A stretch of DNA of 31,719 nt. It comes from an uncultured Eremococcus sp. (GTDB lineage Bacteria > Bacillota > Bacilli > Lactobacillales > Aerococcaceae). This document shows, in pieces, positions 15,684 to 22,067 of the stretch (its first letter is position 1; every line of letters begins with the position of its first letter). A program made the position numbers and the translations under genes. The notes beneath the pieces were generated by a model, which worked only from the letters and a program-made list of their open reading frames with translations, did no database searches and was not told where the DNA came from. The DNA lies in NCBI GenBank assembly GCA_943914835.1, contig CALUDO010000012.1, forward strand, positions 1-31,719. Reading direction: 5' to 3'.

Positions 15684-15795
15684 TGGTCTAAAGACCAATA
15701 CACACGGATATTGATAGAGGCTAGGGTGCTTTCTCACGGGAGTCTGGTCACTATATGAAATATTCGGAGGAAAAACCAAATGGAGGAATGAAAAA
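15684..15795 (+). promoter_or_regulatory. Structured 5' leader of rpsB, possible r-protein autoregulation
   Basis: The leader opens with TGGTC-TAAA-GACCA (15684-15697), a 5-bp hairpin with a 4-base loop at the very 5' end of the predicted RNA. A second copy of TGGTC at 15745-15749 could compete for GACCA. A middle hairpin can form between AGGCT (15718-15722) and AGTCT (15741-15745, one G-U), enclosing GTG/CAC pairing. Two purine-rich ribosome sites follow (15765-15770 and 15782-15787). S2 binding to its own leader is known in other bacteria, but I cannot match this leader to a known class. Confidence 0.4.
15780..15791 (+). CDS. Three-codon leader ORF (M-E-E-stop) overlapping the rpsB Shine-Dalgarno
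   Basis: ATG GAG GAA TGA begins 9 nt after a strong CGGAGG site (15765-15770). Its own codons contain GGAGGA, the Shine-Dalgarno of rpsB, and it ends 4 nt before the rpsB ATG. If translated, ribosomes would cover and then could re-initiate at rpsB. It may equally be a by-product of two purine-rich sites; there is no evidence of translation from sequence alone. Confidence 0.3.
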   Translation: MEE

Positions 15796-16569
15796 ATGTC
15801 TGTAATTTCTATGAAACAACTGCTTGAAGCAGGGGTTCACTTCGGTCACCAAACTCGTCGTTGGAATCCAAAGATGAAAAAGTATATCTTTACCGAAAGA
15901 AACGGTATCTACATTATTGACCTACAAAAAACCGTTAAATTGGTAGACCAAGCCTACAACTTCATGCGTGATACTTCAGCTGAAGGAGGCGTTGTCTTAT
16001 TTGTCGGAACTAAAAAACAAGCTCAACAAGCGATACAAGAAGCAGCTGAACGTTCTGGACAATACTATATCAACCACCGTTGGTTGGGCGGACTTTTGAC
16101 AAACTGGGAAACCATTCAAGCTTCTATCCGTCGTTTGAAAGACATTGAAAAGATGGAAGAAGACGGAACGTTTGATTTACTACCTAAGAAAGAAGTTCAA
16201 CAATTAAGAAAAGAATTAGCACGCTTGGAACAAAATCTAGGTGGTATTAAAGATATGCCTCGGATTCCAGATGTTATCTTTATTGTTGACCCTCGCAAAG
16301 AACATATTGCCGTCAAAGAAGCGCATACTTTAAATATTCCAATTGTTGCCATGGTTGATACTAACTGTGACCCAGACGAAATTGATCAAGTAATCCCTTC
16401 TAATGATGATGCAATTCGCGCTATCAAATTAATTTCTTCTACAATGGCTGAAGCTGTAATTGAAGCTAACCAAGGTCAAACTGGAGAAGAAAGTGAAGAA
16501 GAAACTTCTGATAAGCAATTCTTCGATAACTTATTTGAAGAGAAAGAAAACTCAGAAGACGCAGAATAA
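15796..16569 (+). CDS. rpsB: 30S ribosomal protein S2
   Basis: Small-subunit protein S2, which joins late in 30S assembly and helps hold S1. The signature GVHFGHQTRRWNPKMKKYIF opens the protein (14-33), followed by NGIYIIDLQKT, FVGTKKQAQ, the coiled-coil hairpin with RRLKDIEKMEEDGTF, and PDVIFIVDPRKEHIAVKEA. Length 257 includes an acidic tail from about residue 225 (EESEEETSD ... EEKENSEDAE), longer than the minimal S2 and common in Lactobacillales. Its Shine-Dalgarno GGAGGA is 8 nt upstream. It has its own promoter and leader, and a long terminator hairpin follows, so it is largely monocistronic here. Confidence 0.98.
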   Translation: MSVISMKQLLEAGVHFGHQTRRWNPKMKKYIFTERNGIYIIDLQKTVKLVDQAYNFMRDTSAEGGVVLFVGTKKQAQQAIQEAAERSGQYYINHRWLGGLLTNWETIQASIRRLKDIEKMEEDGTFDLLPKKEVQQLRKELARLEQNLGGIKDMPRIPDVIFIVDPRKEHIAVKEAHTLNIPIVAMVDTNCDPDEIDQVIPSNDDAIRAIKLISSTMAEAVIEANQGQTGEESEEETSDKQFFDNLFEEKENSEDAE

Positions 16570-16577
16570 TTATTTTC

Positions 16578-16637
16578 ACTACCTTATTTCAGGTTGTTCC
16601 TAAGGTTCCAACCATTCTGGAATGAGGTAGTTTTTTT
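16578..16637 (+). terminator. Long intrinsic terminator between rpsB and tsf
   Basis: A 15-bp stem with two G-U pairs, ACTACCTTATTTCAG (16578-16592) with CTGGAATGAGGTAGT (16617-16631). Inside it GGTTG pairs with CAACC to form an upper helix. T-run at 16631-16637. Confidence 0.88.
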
Positions 16638-16646
16638 ATAATAATC

Positions 16647-16676
16647 GTGGCATGAGATTGAGGTCTTTGCTATAAT
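16647..16676 (+). promoter_or_regulatory. Promoter of tsf
   Basis: TGCTATAAT (16668-16676) is a perfect extended -10. A weak -35 GTGGCA (16647-16652) lies 18 bp upstream of the hexamer. It sits just after the rpsB terminator and so restarts transcription for tsf. Confidence 0.7.
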
Positions 16677-16713
16677 TAGTCTTAGAAACAATTTACAAGG
16701 AGGAAATTTCTTA

Positions 16714-17598
16714 ATGGCAAAAATTAGTGCAAAACAAGTTAAAGAATTACGTGATATTACTGGTGTAGGTATGATGGATGCTAAGAAAGCTCTAGTTGAA
16801 GTAGATGGAGACATGGATCAAGCCGTAGACTTCCTTAGAACCAAAGGACTTGCTAAAGCCGCTAAAAAGGCAGATCGAATTGCAGCTGAAGGGTTAGCTT
16901 CTACCTATGTTTCTGGTAATACTGCAGCAGTTGTTGAAATCAACTCTGAGACTGACTTTGTCGCTAAGAACGAACAATTCCAAGAACTTGTGAAAACAGT
17001 TGTTGAAGCAGTTGCTAACAATAAACCAGCTGATTTAGAAGCTGCTAAACAAATTGAAATTGATGGTAAGACCATTGATACAATTATTACTGAAGCTACT
17101 ACTGTAATCGGTGAAAAACTTGATTTCCGTCGTTTTGAATTATTAACTAAAGAAGATGGAGATGTCTTTGGGGAGTATGTCCATGCGGGCGGTTCGATAG
17201 CTTCAATTGTTAAAATTAAAAATTCTGATAATGAAGAAGTTGCCCGTGATGTTGCTATGCATATTGCGGCAATCAACCCACGCTATGTAAACCCAGAACA
17301 AGTTGATCAAGAAGTATACGATCATGAAAAACAAGTTCAAACTGAGAAATCTCTAGCAGAAGGTAAACCAGCTAACATCGTTGAGAAAATGGTAGAAGGT
17401 CGTATGCACAAATTCCTAGCTGAAATTTCCCTAACTGAACAAGATTTTATTAAGGAACCTGACTTAACAGTGGCTAAATATGTTGCTCAAAATGGTGGCG
17501 GAGAAGTTGAATCATTTGTTCGTTATCAAGTCGGTGAAGGTCTTGAGAAACGTCAAGATAACTTTGCTGATGAAGTAGCAGCTCAAATGAAAAAATAA
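16714..17598 (+). CDS. tsf: Elongation factor Ts
   Basis: Guanine-nucleotide exchange factor that recycles EF-Tu-GDP. The N-terminal UBA-like domain (1-50) has ELRDITGVGMMDAKKAL and DQAVDFLRTKGLAKA. The exchange core carries the TDFVAKN motif (80-86) that intrudes into EF-Tu. The two subdomains continue with GGSIASIVKI, MHIAAINPRYV and the C-terminal KFLAEISLTEQ and VESFVRYQVGEGLE. Full length at 294. ATG 16714 follows AAGGAGG. It has its own promoter behind the rpsB terminator, and a compact terminator 5 bp after its stop. Confidence 0.98.
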   Translation: MAKISAKQVKELRDITGVGMMDAKKALVEVDGDMDQAVDFLRTKGLAKAAKKADRIAAEGLASTYVSGNTAAVVEINSETDFVAKNEQFQELVKTVVEAVANNKPADLEAAKQIEIDGKTIDTIITEATTVIGEKLDFRRFELLTKEDGDVFGEYVHAGGSIASIVKIKNSDNEEVARDVAMHIAAINPRYVNPEQVDQEVYDHEKQVQTEKSLAEGKPANIVEKMVEGRMHKFLAEISLTEQDFIKEPDLTVAKYVAQNGGGEVESFVRYQVGEGLEKRQDNFADEVAAQMKK

Positions 17599-17603
17599 CC
17601 ATT

Positions 17604-17627
17604 AGCCCCCTGATGGGGGCTTTTTTT
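17604..17627 (+). terminator. Intrinsic terminator after tsf
   Basis: AGCCCCC (17604-17610), loop TGAT, GGGGGCT (17615-17621), then a T-run to 17627. Very stable and compact. Confidence 0.93.
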
Positions 17628-17656
17628 ATGACAAAATTCAATGAAAGGAAGTCACT

Positions 17657-18397
17657 ATGACAGTAGAGAAACCTAAGTACCAACGTGTTGTTCTTAAGTT
17701 AAGTGGAGAAGCTATATCAGGCCCTAAAGGTTTTGGGATTGATCCAAAAACCATCTTAGCTATGGCGAGTGAAGTCAAAAAAGTTCATAAGTTAGGGGTT
17801 GAAATTTCCATTGTCGTTGGTGGTGGAAATATCTGGCGTGGGAATATTGGTCAAGAAATGGGAATGGAAAGAGCCCAGGCCGATTATATGGGTATGTTAG
17901 CCACTGTAATGAATGCTCTGGCTCTACAAGATGTTCTAGAAAATGAAGGAGTTCCCACCCGCGTACAAACCTCCATTGATATGAGACAGATTGCTGAACC
18001 CTACATTCGCCGCCGGGCGACCCGCCATCTTGAAAAGGGCAGGGTTGTTATTTTTGCTGGAGGCACGGGAAATCCTTATTTCACAACAGATACCACGGCT
18101 GCTTTGAGAGCTGCTGAAATTAATGCGGATGTTATCTTAATGGCTAAGAATAACGTCGATGGTGTCTATAATTCTGATCCTAGAACAGATAAGGATGCTG
18201 TTAAATATGATAATTTAACCCATTTGGATGTAATCTCTAAAGGTTTGAAAGTTATGGACTCGACTGCTTCATCCTTGAGTATGGACAATGATATTCCATT
18301 AATTGTCTTCAACTTAAATGAACCAGGCAATATTGTTAGAGTCGTTATGGGAGAACAAATCGGAACAGTAGTTTCTGGCCATTTGGATAATGAATAA
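17657..18397 (+). CDS. pyrH: Uridylate kinase (UMP kinase)
   Basis: Hexameric bacterial UMP kinase of the amino-acid-kinase fold, making UDP from UMP with ATP for nucleic-acid and envelope synthesis. Motifs in order: VVLKLSGEA (11-19), VVGGGNIWRG, DYMGMLATVMNALALQD, FAGGTGNPYFTTDTTAALRA (uridine and phosphate site), DGVYNSDPRTD and LIVFNLNEPGNI. Length 246 is usual. AAAGGAAG precedes ATG 17657. The gene begins 30 bp after the tsf terminator and no promoter is visible in that gap, so it seems to depend on read-through from tsf. Confidence 0.98.
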   Translation: MTVEKPKYQRVVLKLSGEAISGPKGFGIDPKTILAMASEVKKVHKLGVEISIVVGGGNIWRGNIGQEMGMERAQADYMGMLATVMNALALQDVLENEGVPTRVQTSIDMRQIAEPYIRRRATRHLEKGRVVIFAGGTGNPYFTTDTTAALRAAEINADVILMAKNNVDGVYNSDPRTDKDAVKYDNLTHLDVISKGLKVMDSTASSLSMDNDIPLIVFNLNEPGNIVRVVMGEQIGTVVSGHLDNE

Positions 18398-18420
18398 GCA
18401 TAGTATCTCTAATATTATTA

Positions 18421-18429
18421 TGCTATAAT
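18421..18429 (+). promoter_or_regulatory. Extended -10 promoter of frr
   Basis: TGCTATAAT, identical to the tsf -10 element. No clear -35. It lies 34 bp before the frr ATG and would give a very short leader. Confidence 0.55.
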
Positions 18430-18462
18430 GGTAGAAATTAATGACCAGGAGGATTAGGACAT

Positions 18463-19020
18463 ATGCCAGATACTATTTTGAAAGATACTAAGGCTCGAAT
18501 GACCAAGTCGGTTGAGTCTTTCCAACGTGAACTAGCTTCTATTCGTGCGGGTGTTGCCAATGCAAGTATTCTTGACCGGGTTCAAGTATCTTACTATGGA
18601 GTTCCCACTCCACTCAATCAATTGGCAGGAATTACAGTTCCTGAGCCACGCATGCTGTTGATTACGCCCTATGATAAAGGGTCGTTAGGAGATATTGAAA
18701 AGGCTATTTTGCAAAGTGATATTGGTATCACTCCTAACAATGATGGGGATATAATTCGTTTAGTTATTCCTGCTCTAACTAAGGAGAGACGGGAAGAATT
18801 AACCAAACTAGTGGGCAAAGAGAATGAAAATGCCAAAATTTCAATTCGAAATATCCGTCGTGATCAAATCGATGCTGCTAAAAAGCTACAAAAAGAAAAC
18901 GAATTGACAGAAGATGATGTCAAATATTACGAGAAACAAATTCAAGCCATTACTGATGACTTCAGTAAGCAATTGGATTCATTAGCTAAAGAAAAAGAAG
19001 CAGAAATTTTAAATAATTAG
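18463..19020 (+). CDS. frr: Ribosome recycling factor
   Basis: Splits the post-termination ribosome together with EF-G. The standard 185-residue, two-domain protein: the three-helix bundle is formed by the N-terminal helix (KARMTKSVESFQRELASIRAG) and the C-terminal helices (RREELTKLVGKENENAKISIRNIRRDQID and the following Lys/Glu-rich helix), and domain II carries VSYYGVPTPLNQLAGITVPEPRMLLITPYD and IGITPNNDGDIIRLVIP. CAGGAGG stands 11 nt before ATG 18463. It follows pyrH by 65 bp, with its own promoter and a terminator. Confidence 0.98.
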   Translation: MPDTILKDTKARMTKSVESFQRELASIRAGVANASILDRVQVSYYGVPTPLNQLAGITVPEPRMLLITPYDKGSLGDIEKAILQSDIGITPNNDGDIIRLVIPALTKERREELTKLVGKENENAKISIRNIRRDQIDAAKKLQKENELTEDDVKYYEKQIQAITDDFSKQLDSLAKEKEAEILNN

Positions 19021-19029
19021 ACTTGTTTT

Positions 19030-19059
19030 AAAGGACAAGGGGGCTCCCTTGTCCTTTTT
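19030..19059 (+). terminator. Intrinsic terminator after frr
   Basis: Perfect 12-bp stem AAAGGACAAGGG (19030-19041) with CCCTTGTCCTTT (19046-19057), loop GGCT, T-run at 19055-19059. Confidence 0.92.
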
Positions 19060-19106
19060 AATTTATAATTAGCTAGCAAGGCTGGATTAAAACGACTAAT
19101 TTAATG

Positions 19107-19112
19107 TATAAT
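19107..19112 (+). promoter_or_regulatory. Probable -10 of the uppS-cdsA-rseP unit
   Basis: Consensus TATAAT just after the frr terminator and 33 bp before the uppS start; the best -35 (TGGATT, 19083-19088, 18-bp spacer) is poor. It covers the in-frame ATG at 19104, which is therefore unlikely to be a start codon. Confidence 0.45.
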
Positions 19113-19145
19113 GGGTTACAAGTCTACATATTAAAGGAGTCAATT

Positions 19146-19868
19146 ATGGAGAGAGGTTTTGGATCTATCCCCCAACATGTAGCCATTATCATGGATGGCA
19201 ATGGACGTTGGGCAAAAAAACGTTTCCTACCCAGGGTAGCGGGTCATAAACAAGGAGCTCAAGTCATTAAAGAAATTGTAGAAAAGGCAATAGAACTAGA
19301 TATTAAAGTCATAACTTTGTTTGCCTTTTCCACTGAGAATTGGGGAAGACCTAAAGATGAAGTTAATTTTTTAATGGACTTACCCGAGCAATTTTTTAAA
19401 GATTATTTACCGAAATTGGTTAGAGGGAATGTCCAATTAAGGACTATTGGAAATATACAAGCCTTGCCTGATAAGACACAAGCGATTATTAATGATGCCT
19501 TGAGTCAAACGTCTAATAATACTGGCTTGATCTTAAATTTTGCGATTAATTATGGTAGCCGTCATGAGATTCTCATGGCCACCCAATCTTTAGCCCGAAA
19601 GGCGAAAGATGGAGAAGTTGATCCAGAGACTTTGATAGAAGAGGATATAGGTAAAGAGTTAATGACTCATTTCTTAGGTGACCTAAGTCAACCCGATTTA
19701 ATTATCCGTACGTCTGGGGAACAGCGTTTGTCAAACTTCTTACTCTGGCAAGCAGCCTATAGTGAATTTTATTTTACAGATACCCTATGGCCTGATTTTG
19801 ATGGACGGGCCCTTGAAGTAGCCGTTGAAGATTATAGTAAACGTCAACGACGATATGGTAAATTATAG
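19146..19868 (+). CDS. uppS: Undecaprenyl diphosphate synthase (cis-prenyltransferase)
   Basis: Makes the C55 lipid carrier precursor for peptidoglycan and teichoic acids by adding eight isopentenyl units to farnesyl diphosphate. Motifs: HVAIIMDGNGRWAKKR with catalytic Asp17, GHKQGAQ, LFAFSTENWGRP, the INYGSRHEI block and RTSGEQRLSNFLLWQAAYSE followed by FYF near the C-terminus. ATG 19146 is chosen because AAAGGAG (19133-19139) is 6 nt upstream and the in-frame ATG at 19104 overlaps the probable -10. That gives 240 residues, typical of the family. First gene of a unit with cdsA 24 bp downstream. Confidence 0.97.
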   Translation: MERGFGSIPQHVAIIMDGNGRWAKKRFLPRVAGHKQGAQVIKEIVEKAIELDIKVITLFAFSTENWGRPKDEVNFLMDLPEQFFKDYLPKLVRGNVQLRTIGNIQALPDKTQAIINDALSQTSNNTGLILNFAINYGSRHEILMATQSLARKAKDGEVDPETLIEEDIGKELMTHFLGDLSQPDLIIRTSGEQRLSNFLLWQAAYSEFYFTDTLWPDFDGRALEVAVEDYSKRQRRYGKL

Positions 19869-19892
19869 CCACTCTGAGAAAGGAAGATGACT

Positions 19893-20690
19893 ATGCGGGT
19901 TCGAACACGAAGTGCCTTAATTGCTTTAGCTCTTTTTATCCCCTTCATTTATTTGGGAGGAGGCTATTTTGCGGGTGCGGTCGCTGTCTTGGGCATAGTT
20001 GCCTTATATGAGTTAGCTAGGATGGCTCAAATTCCTTTTGGTTTGACAAGGGGTCTAGTATCTTTAATCGCCCTCTTGTCTATGCTCCTGCCCCAACACT
20101 ATGCCCCAAATTTTGTTAACCAACATATTGATATTTCGGTATTTTTTTATTTATGTTGTTTACTTTTATTGATTGATACAGTCTTTAGACATCGATCTTT
20201 TAATTTTACCCAAGCCGCTATTTTGATGTTAGGAGCCTTGTATATTGGCTCAGGCTTTCGTTTTTTAATCTTGATTCGGGATATGGGGATTCCGACCTTA
20301 ATGTTTCTATTTATTATTATCTGGTCTACTGATATAGGGGCTTACCTAGTGGGGCGTCAGTATGGTAAAAGACAGTTAGCTCCGGCCATTAGCCCAGGTA
20401 AGACTGTTGAAGGATTGTTAGGGGGAATTGGATTTAGTTTAGTTTCTGCTCTGGTATTTCTCTTTTTCTTCCCTATGAAGCATGGAGGAGTCCAATATGT
20501 TCCTCTTCTTATTATTTTTATGTCCTTATTTGGCCAGTTAGGAGACCTGGTTGAATCTGCCTATAAACGGCTTTATGGTGTTAAAGATTCTGGAAAAATA
20601 CTACCGGGTCACGGTGGGATTTTGGATCGATTTGATTCAACACTTTTTGCCTCCATTATTATGATGGTTTGGACGTCATTATTTCGTTAG
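19893..20690 (+). CDS. cdsA: Phosphatidate cytidylyltransferase
   Basis: Integral membrane enzyme making CDP-diacylglycerol from phosphatidate and CTP, the branch point for phosphatidylglycerol and related lipids. About eight hydrophobic segments; the C-terminal half holds the family signature, starting at STDIGAYLVGRQYGKR, SPGKTVEGLLGG, GQLGDLVESAYKRLYGVKDS and ending GHGGILDRFDS. Two in-frame ATGs lie at 19887 and 19893; AAAGGA is only about 2-3 nt from the first and 8 nt from the second, so 19893 is preferred (265 residues). rseP starts 12 bp after its stop. Confidence 0.96.
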   Translation: MRVRTRSALIALALFIPFIYLGGGYFAGAVAVLGIVALYELARMAQIPFGLTRGLVSLIALLSMLLPQHYAPNFVNQHIDISVFFYLCCLLLLIDTVFRHRSFNFTQAAILMLGALYIGSGFRFLILIRDMGIPTLMFLFIIIWSTDIGAYLVGRQYGKRQLAPAISPGKTVEGLLGGIGFSLVSALVFLFFFPMKHGGVQYVPLLIIFMSLFGQLGDLVESAYKRLYGVKDSGKILPGHGGILDRFDSTLFASIIMMVWTSLFR

Positions 20691-20702
20691 AAGGTGTAAT
20701 CT

Positions 20703-22001
20703 TTGAAAACTATAATCATTTTTTTATTAATTTTCTCAATTATTGTTGTCATACATGAATTTGGCCATTACTATTTTGCTAAGAAAGCTGGAATTCTTGT
20801 TCGTGAATTCTCAATAGGAATGGGGCCAAAATTATTCTCAATGCAGGATAAAGACCATACTACTTATACTTTAAGAATTTTGCCCTTGGGAGGGTATGTT
20901 CGGTTAGCTGGTTTGGGTGAAGAAGAGGATTTGGATCCTGGTATGGAAGTTAGCTTGACCTTCAATCAAGCCAATGAAGTTATCCAAATTAATAAATCAA
21001 AACAAAGTAATGCAGAAGAACTTCCTGTACGAATTAATCAATTTGATTTAATGGATGCCATGCAAATTGAAGCTATTCCACTGGGGCAAGAAAGTAGTCA
21101 AGTCTATCCTGTTTCAAAAAGAGCAATGCTGGTTGAAGCAGATGGGACTATGATTCCTGTGGCTCCTCGAGAACGCCGCTATGAATCTGTTTCAGTTTGG
21201 AACAAAATTAAAACCAATTTTGCTGGACCTCTAAATAATTTTATTCTTTCAATAGTCCTATTTACCGCCATTGCTTTTGCTTTACCCAATGGTGTACCTG
21301 TCGGACCTGCTGATACGTCTAATGAACCTGTTATAGGTCAAGTTTCACCAGGCTCTTCGGCAGAAGAAGCTGGGCTTCAAACGGGTGATAAAGTACTTGA
21401 AGTAAATCAGGATACCGTAACAAGTTGGGATGACTTAGTAGCTGCAATTCAAGCCAATGGTAATCATGAAGTTCAGCTCCTTGTCGAAAGAGATAATCAA
21501 GAGCAGACTGTTAAAGTTCAACCCAGTCCGTCAAAAGACCCTCAAACCGGTGAAGATAGATTAATTCTAGGGATTATAAAAGATAGTCACCAGGCCTATT
21601 CTCAAGCCTTGTCAGATAAGTTGCTTTATGGCTTTATAACTACTTGGGGGGTCATCACAGGAGTATTTGAAGTTTTAGCTAGTATGTTAATGAACGGCTT
21701 TAATTTGAATAACTTTGGGGGGCCAGTTGCTATGGCTCAAATGACCAGTCAAGTGGTTTCTTTCGGTTGGTTGACGATTCTCAACTTTATGGCTTATATA
21801 TCAGCTAATCTAGGCGTTTTCAATCTATTACCTATTCCTGCCCTGGATGGCGGTAAAATTGTCCTGAACCTGATTGAATTGGTTCGAGGTAAGCCTTTAA
21901 GTCAGTCCAAAGAGGGAATCATTACTTTAATTGGAGCCATTTTATTGATTATTTTGATGGTTGCTGTAACCTGGAATGATATTCAACGAGCGTTTTTCTA
22001 G
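20703..22001 (+). CDS. rseP: RIP zinc metalloprotease RseP (Eep family)
   Basis: Site-2 intramembrane protease, cutting anti-sigma factors or leftover signal peptides within the membrane; in enterococci the orthologue Eep matures pheromone peptides. HEFGH (18-22) in the first membrane segment gives two zinc ligands and the catalytic Glu19; NLLPIPALDGGK near the C-terminus supplies Asp382. A PDZ domain lies at about 205-290 (IGQVSPGSSAEEAGLQTGD). Four membrane segments, 432 residues. The 100-170 region is a longer loop than in the shortest homologues. The start is TTG 20703, 6 nt after AAGGTG (20691-20696). It ends its unit at a hairpin before polC. Confidence 0.95.
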   Translation: MKTIIIFLLIFSIIVVIHEFGHYYFAKKAGILVREFSIGMGPKLFSMQDKDHTTYTLRILPLGGYVRLAGLGEEEDLDPGMEVSLTFNQANEVIQINKSKQSNAEELPVRINQFDLMDAMQIEAIPLGQESSQVYPVSKRAMLVEADGTMIPVAPRERRYESVSVWNKIKTNFAGPLNNFILSIVLFTAIAFALPNGVPVGPADTSNEPVIGQVSPGSSAEEAGLQTGDKVLEVNQDTVTSWDDLVAAIQANGNHEVQLLVERDNQEQTVKVQPSPSKDPQTGEDRLILGIIKDSHQAYSQALSDKLLYGFITTWGVITGVFEVLASMLMNGFNLNNFGGPVAMAQMTSQVVSFGWLTILNFMAYISANLGVFNLLPIPALDGGKIVLNLIELVRGKPLSQSKEGIITLIGAILLIILMVAVTWNDIQRAFF

Positions 22002-22022
22002 TCAATTAGAGGCAACATTATT

Positions 22023-22053
22023 GGATGTATCCTAGTGGATACATCCTTTCTTT
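22023..22053 (+). terminator. Terminator or attenuator between rseP and polC
   Basis: Perfect 10-bp stem GGATGTATCC (22023-22032) with GGATACATCC (22037-22046), loop TAGT, followed by TTTCTTT. The stem is AT-containing and the T-run is interrupted, and polC starts only 15 bp later with no room for a new promoter, so partial termination is likely. Confidence 0.7.
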
Positions 22054-22067
22054 AGGAGAGATGGATT

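Noticed and set aside
15711..15750. Resemblance of the rpsB leader to a lysine or SAM riboswitch (GATAGAGG)
   Set aside because: Only a short shared string; the multi-helix cores and conserved junction bases of those riboswitches are not present, and the gene is ribosomal.
16905..17276. Minus-strand ORF of 123 aa inside tsf
   Set aside because: Antisense to tsf; long only because of codon bias in the highly expressed gene.
19104..19145. Upstream in-frame start for uppS
   Set aside because: The ATG overlaps a TATAAT and has no Shine-Dalgarno; ATG 19146 has AAAGGAG at 6 nt and gives the usual family N-terminus.
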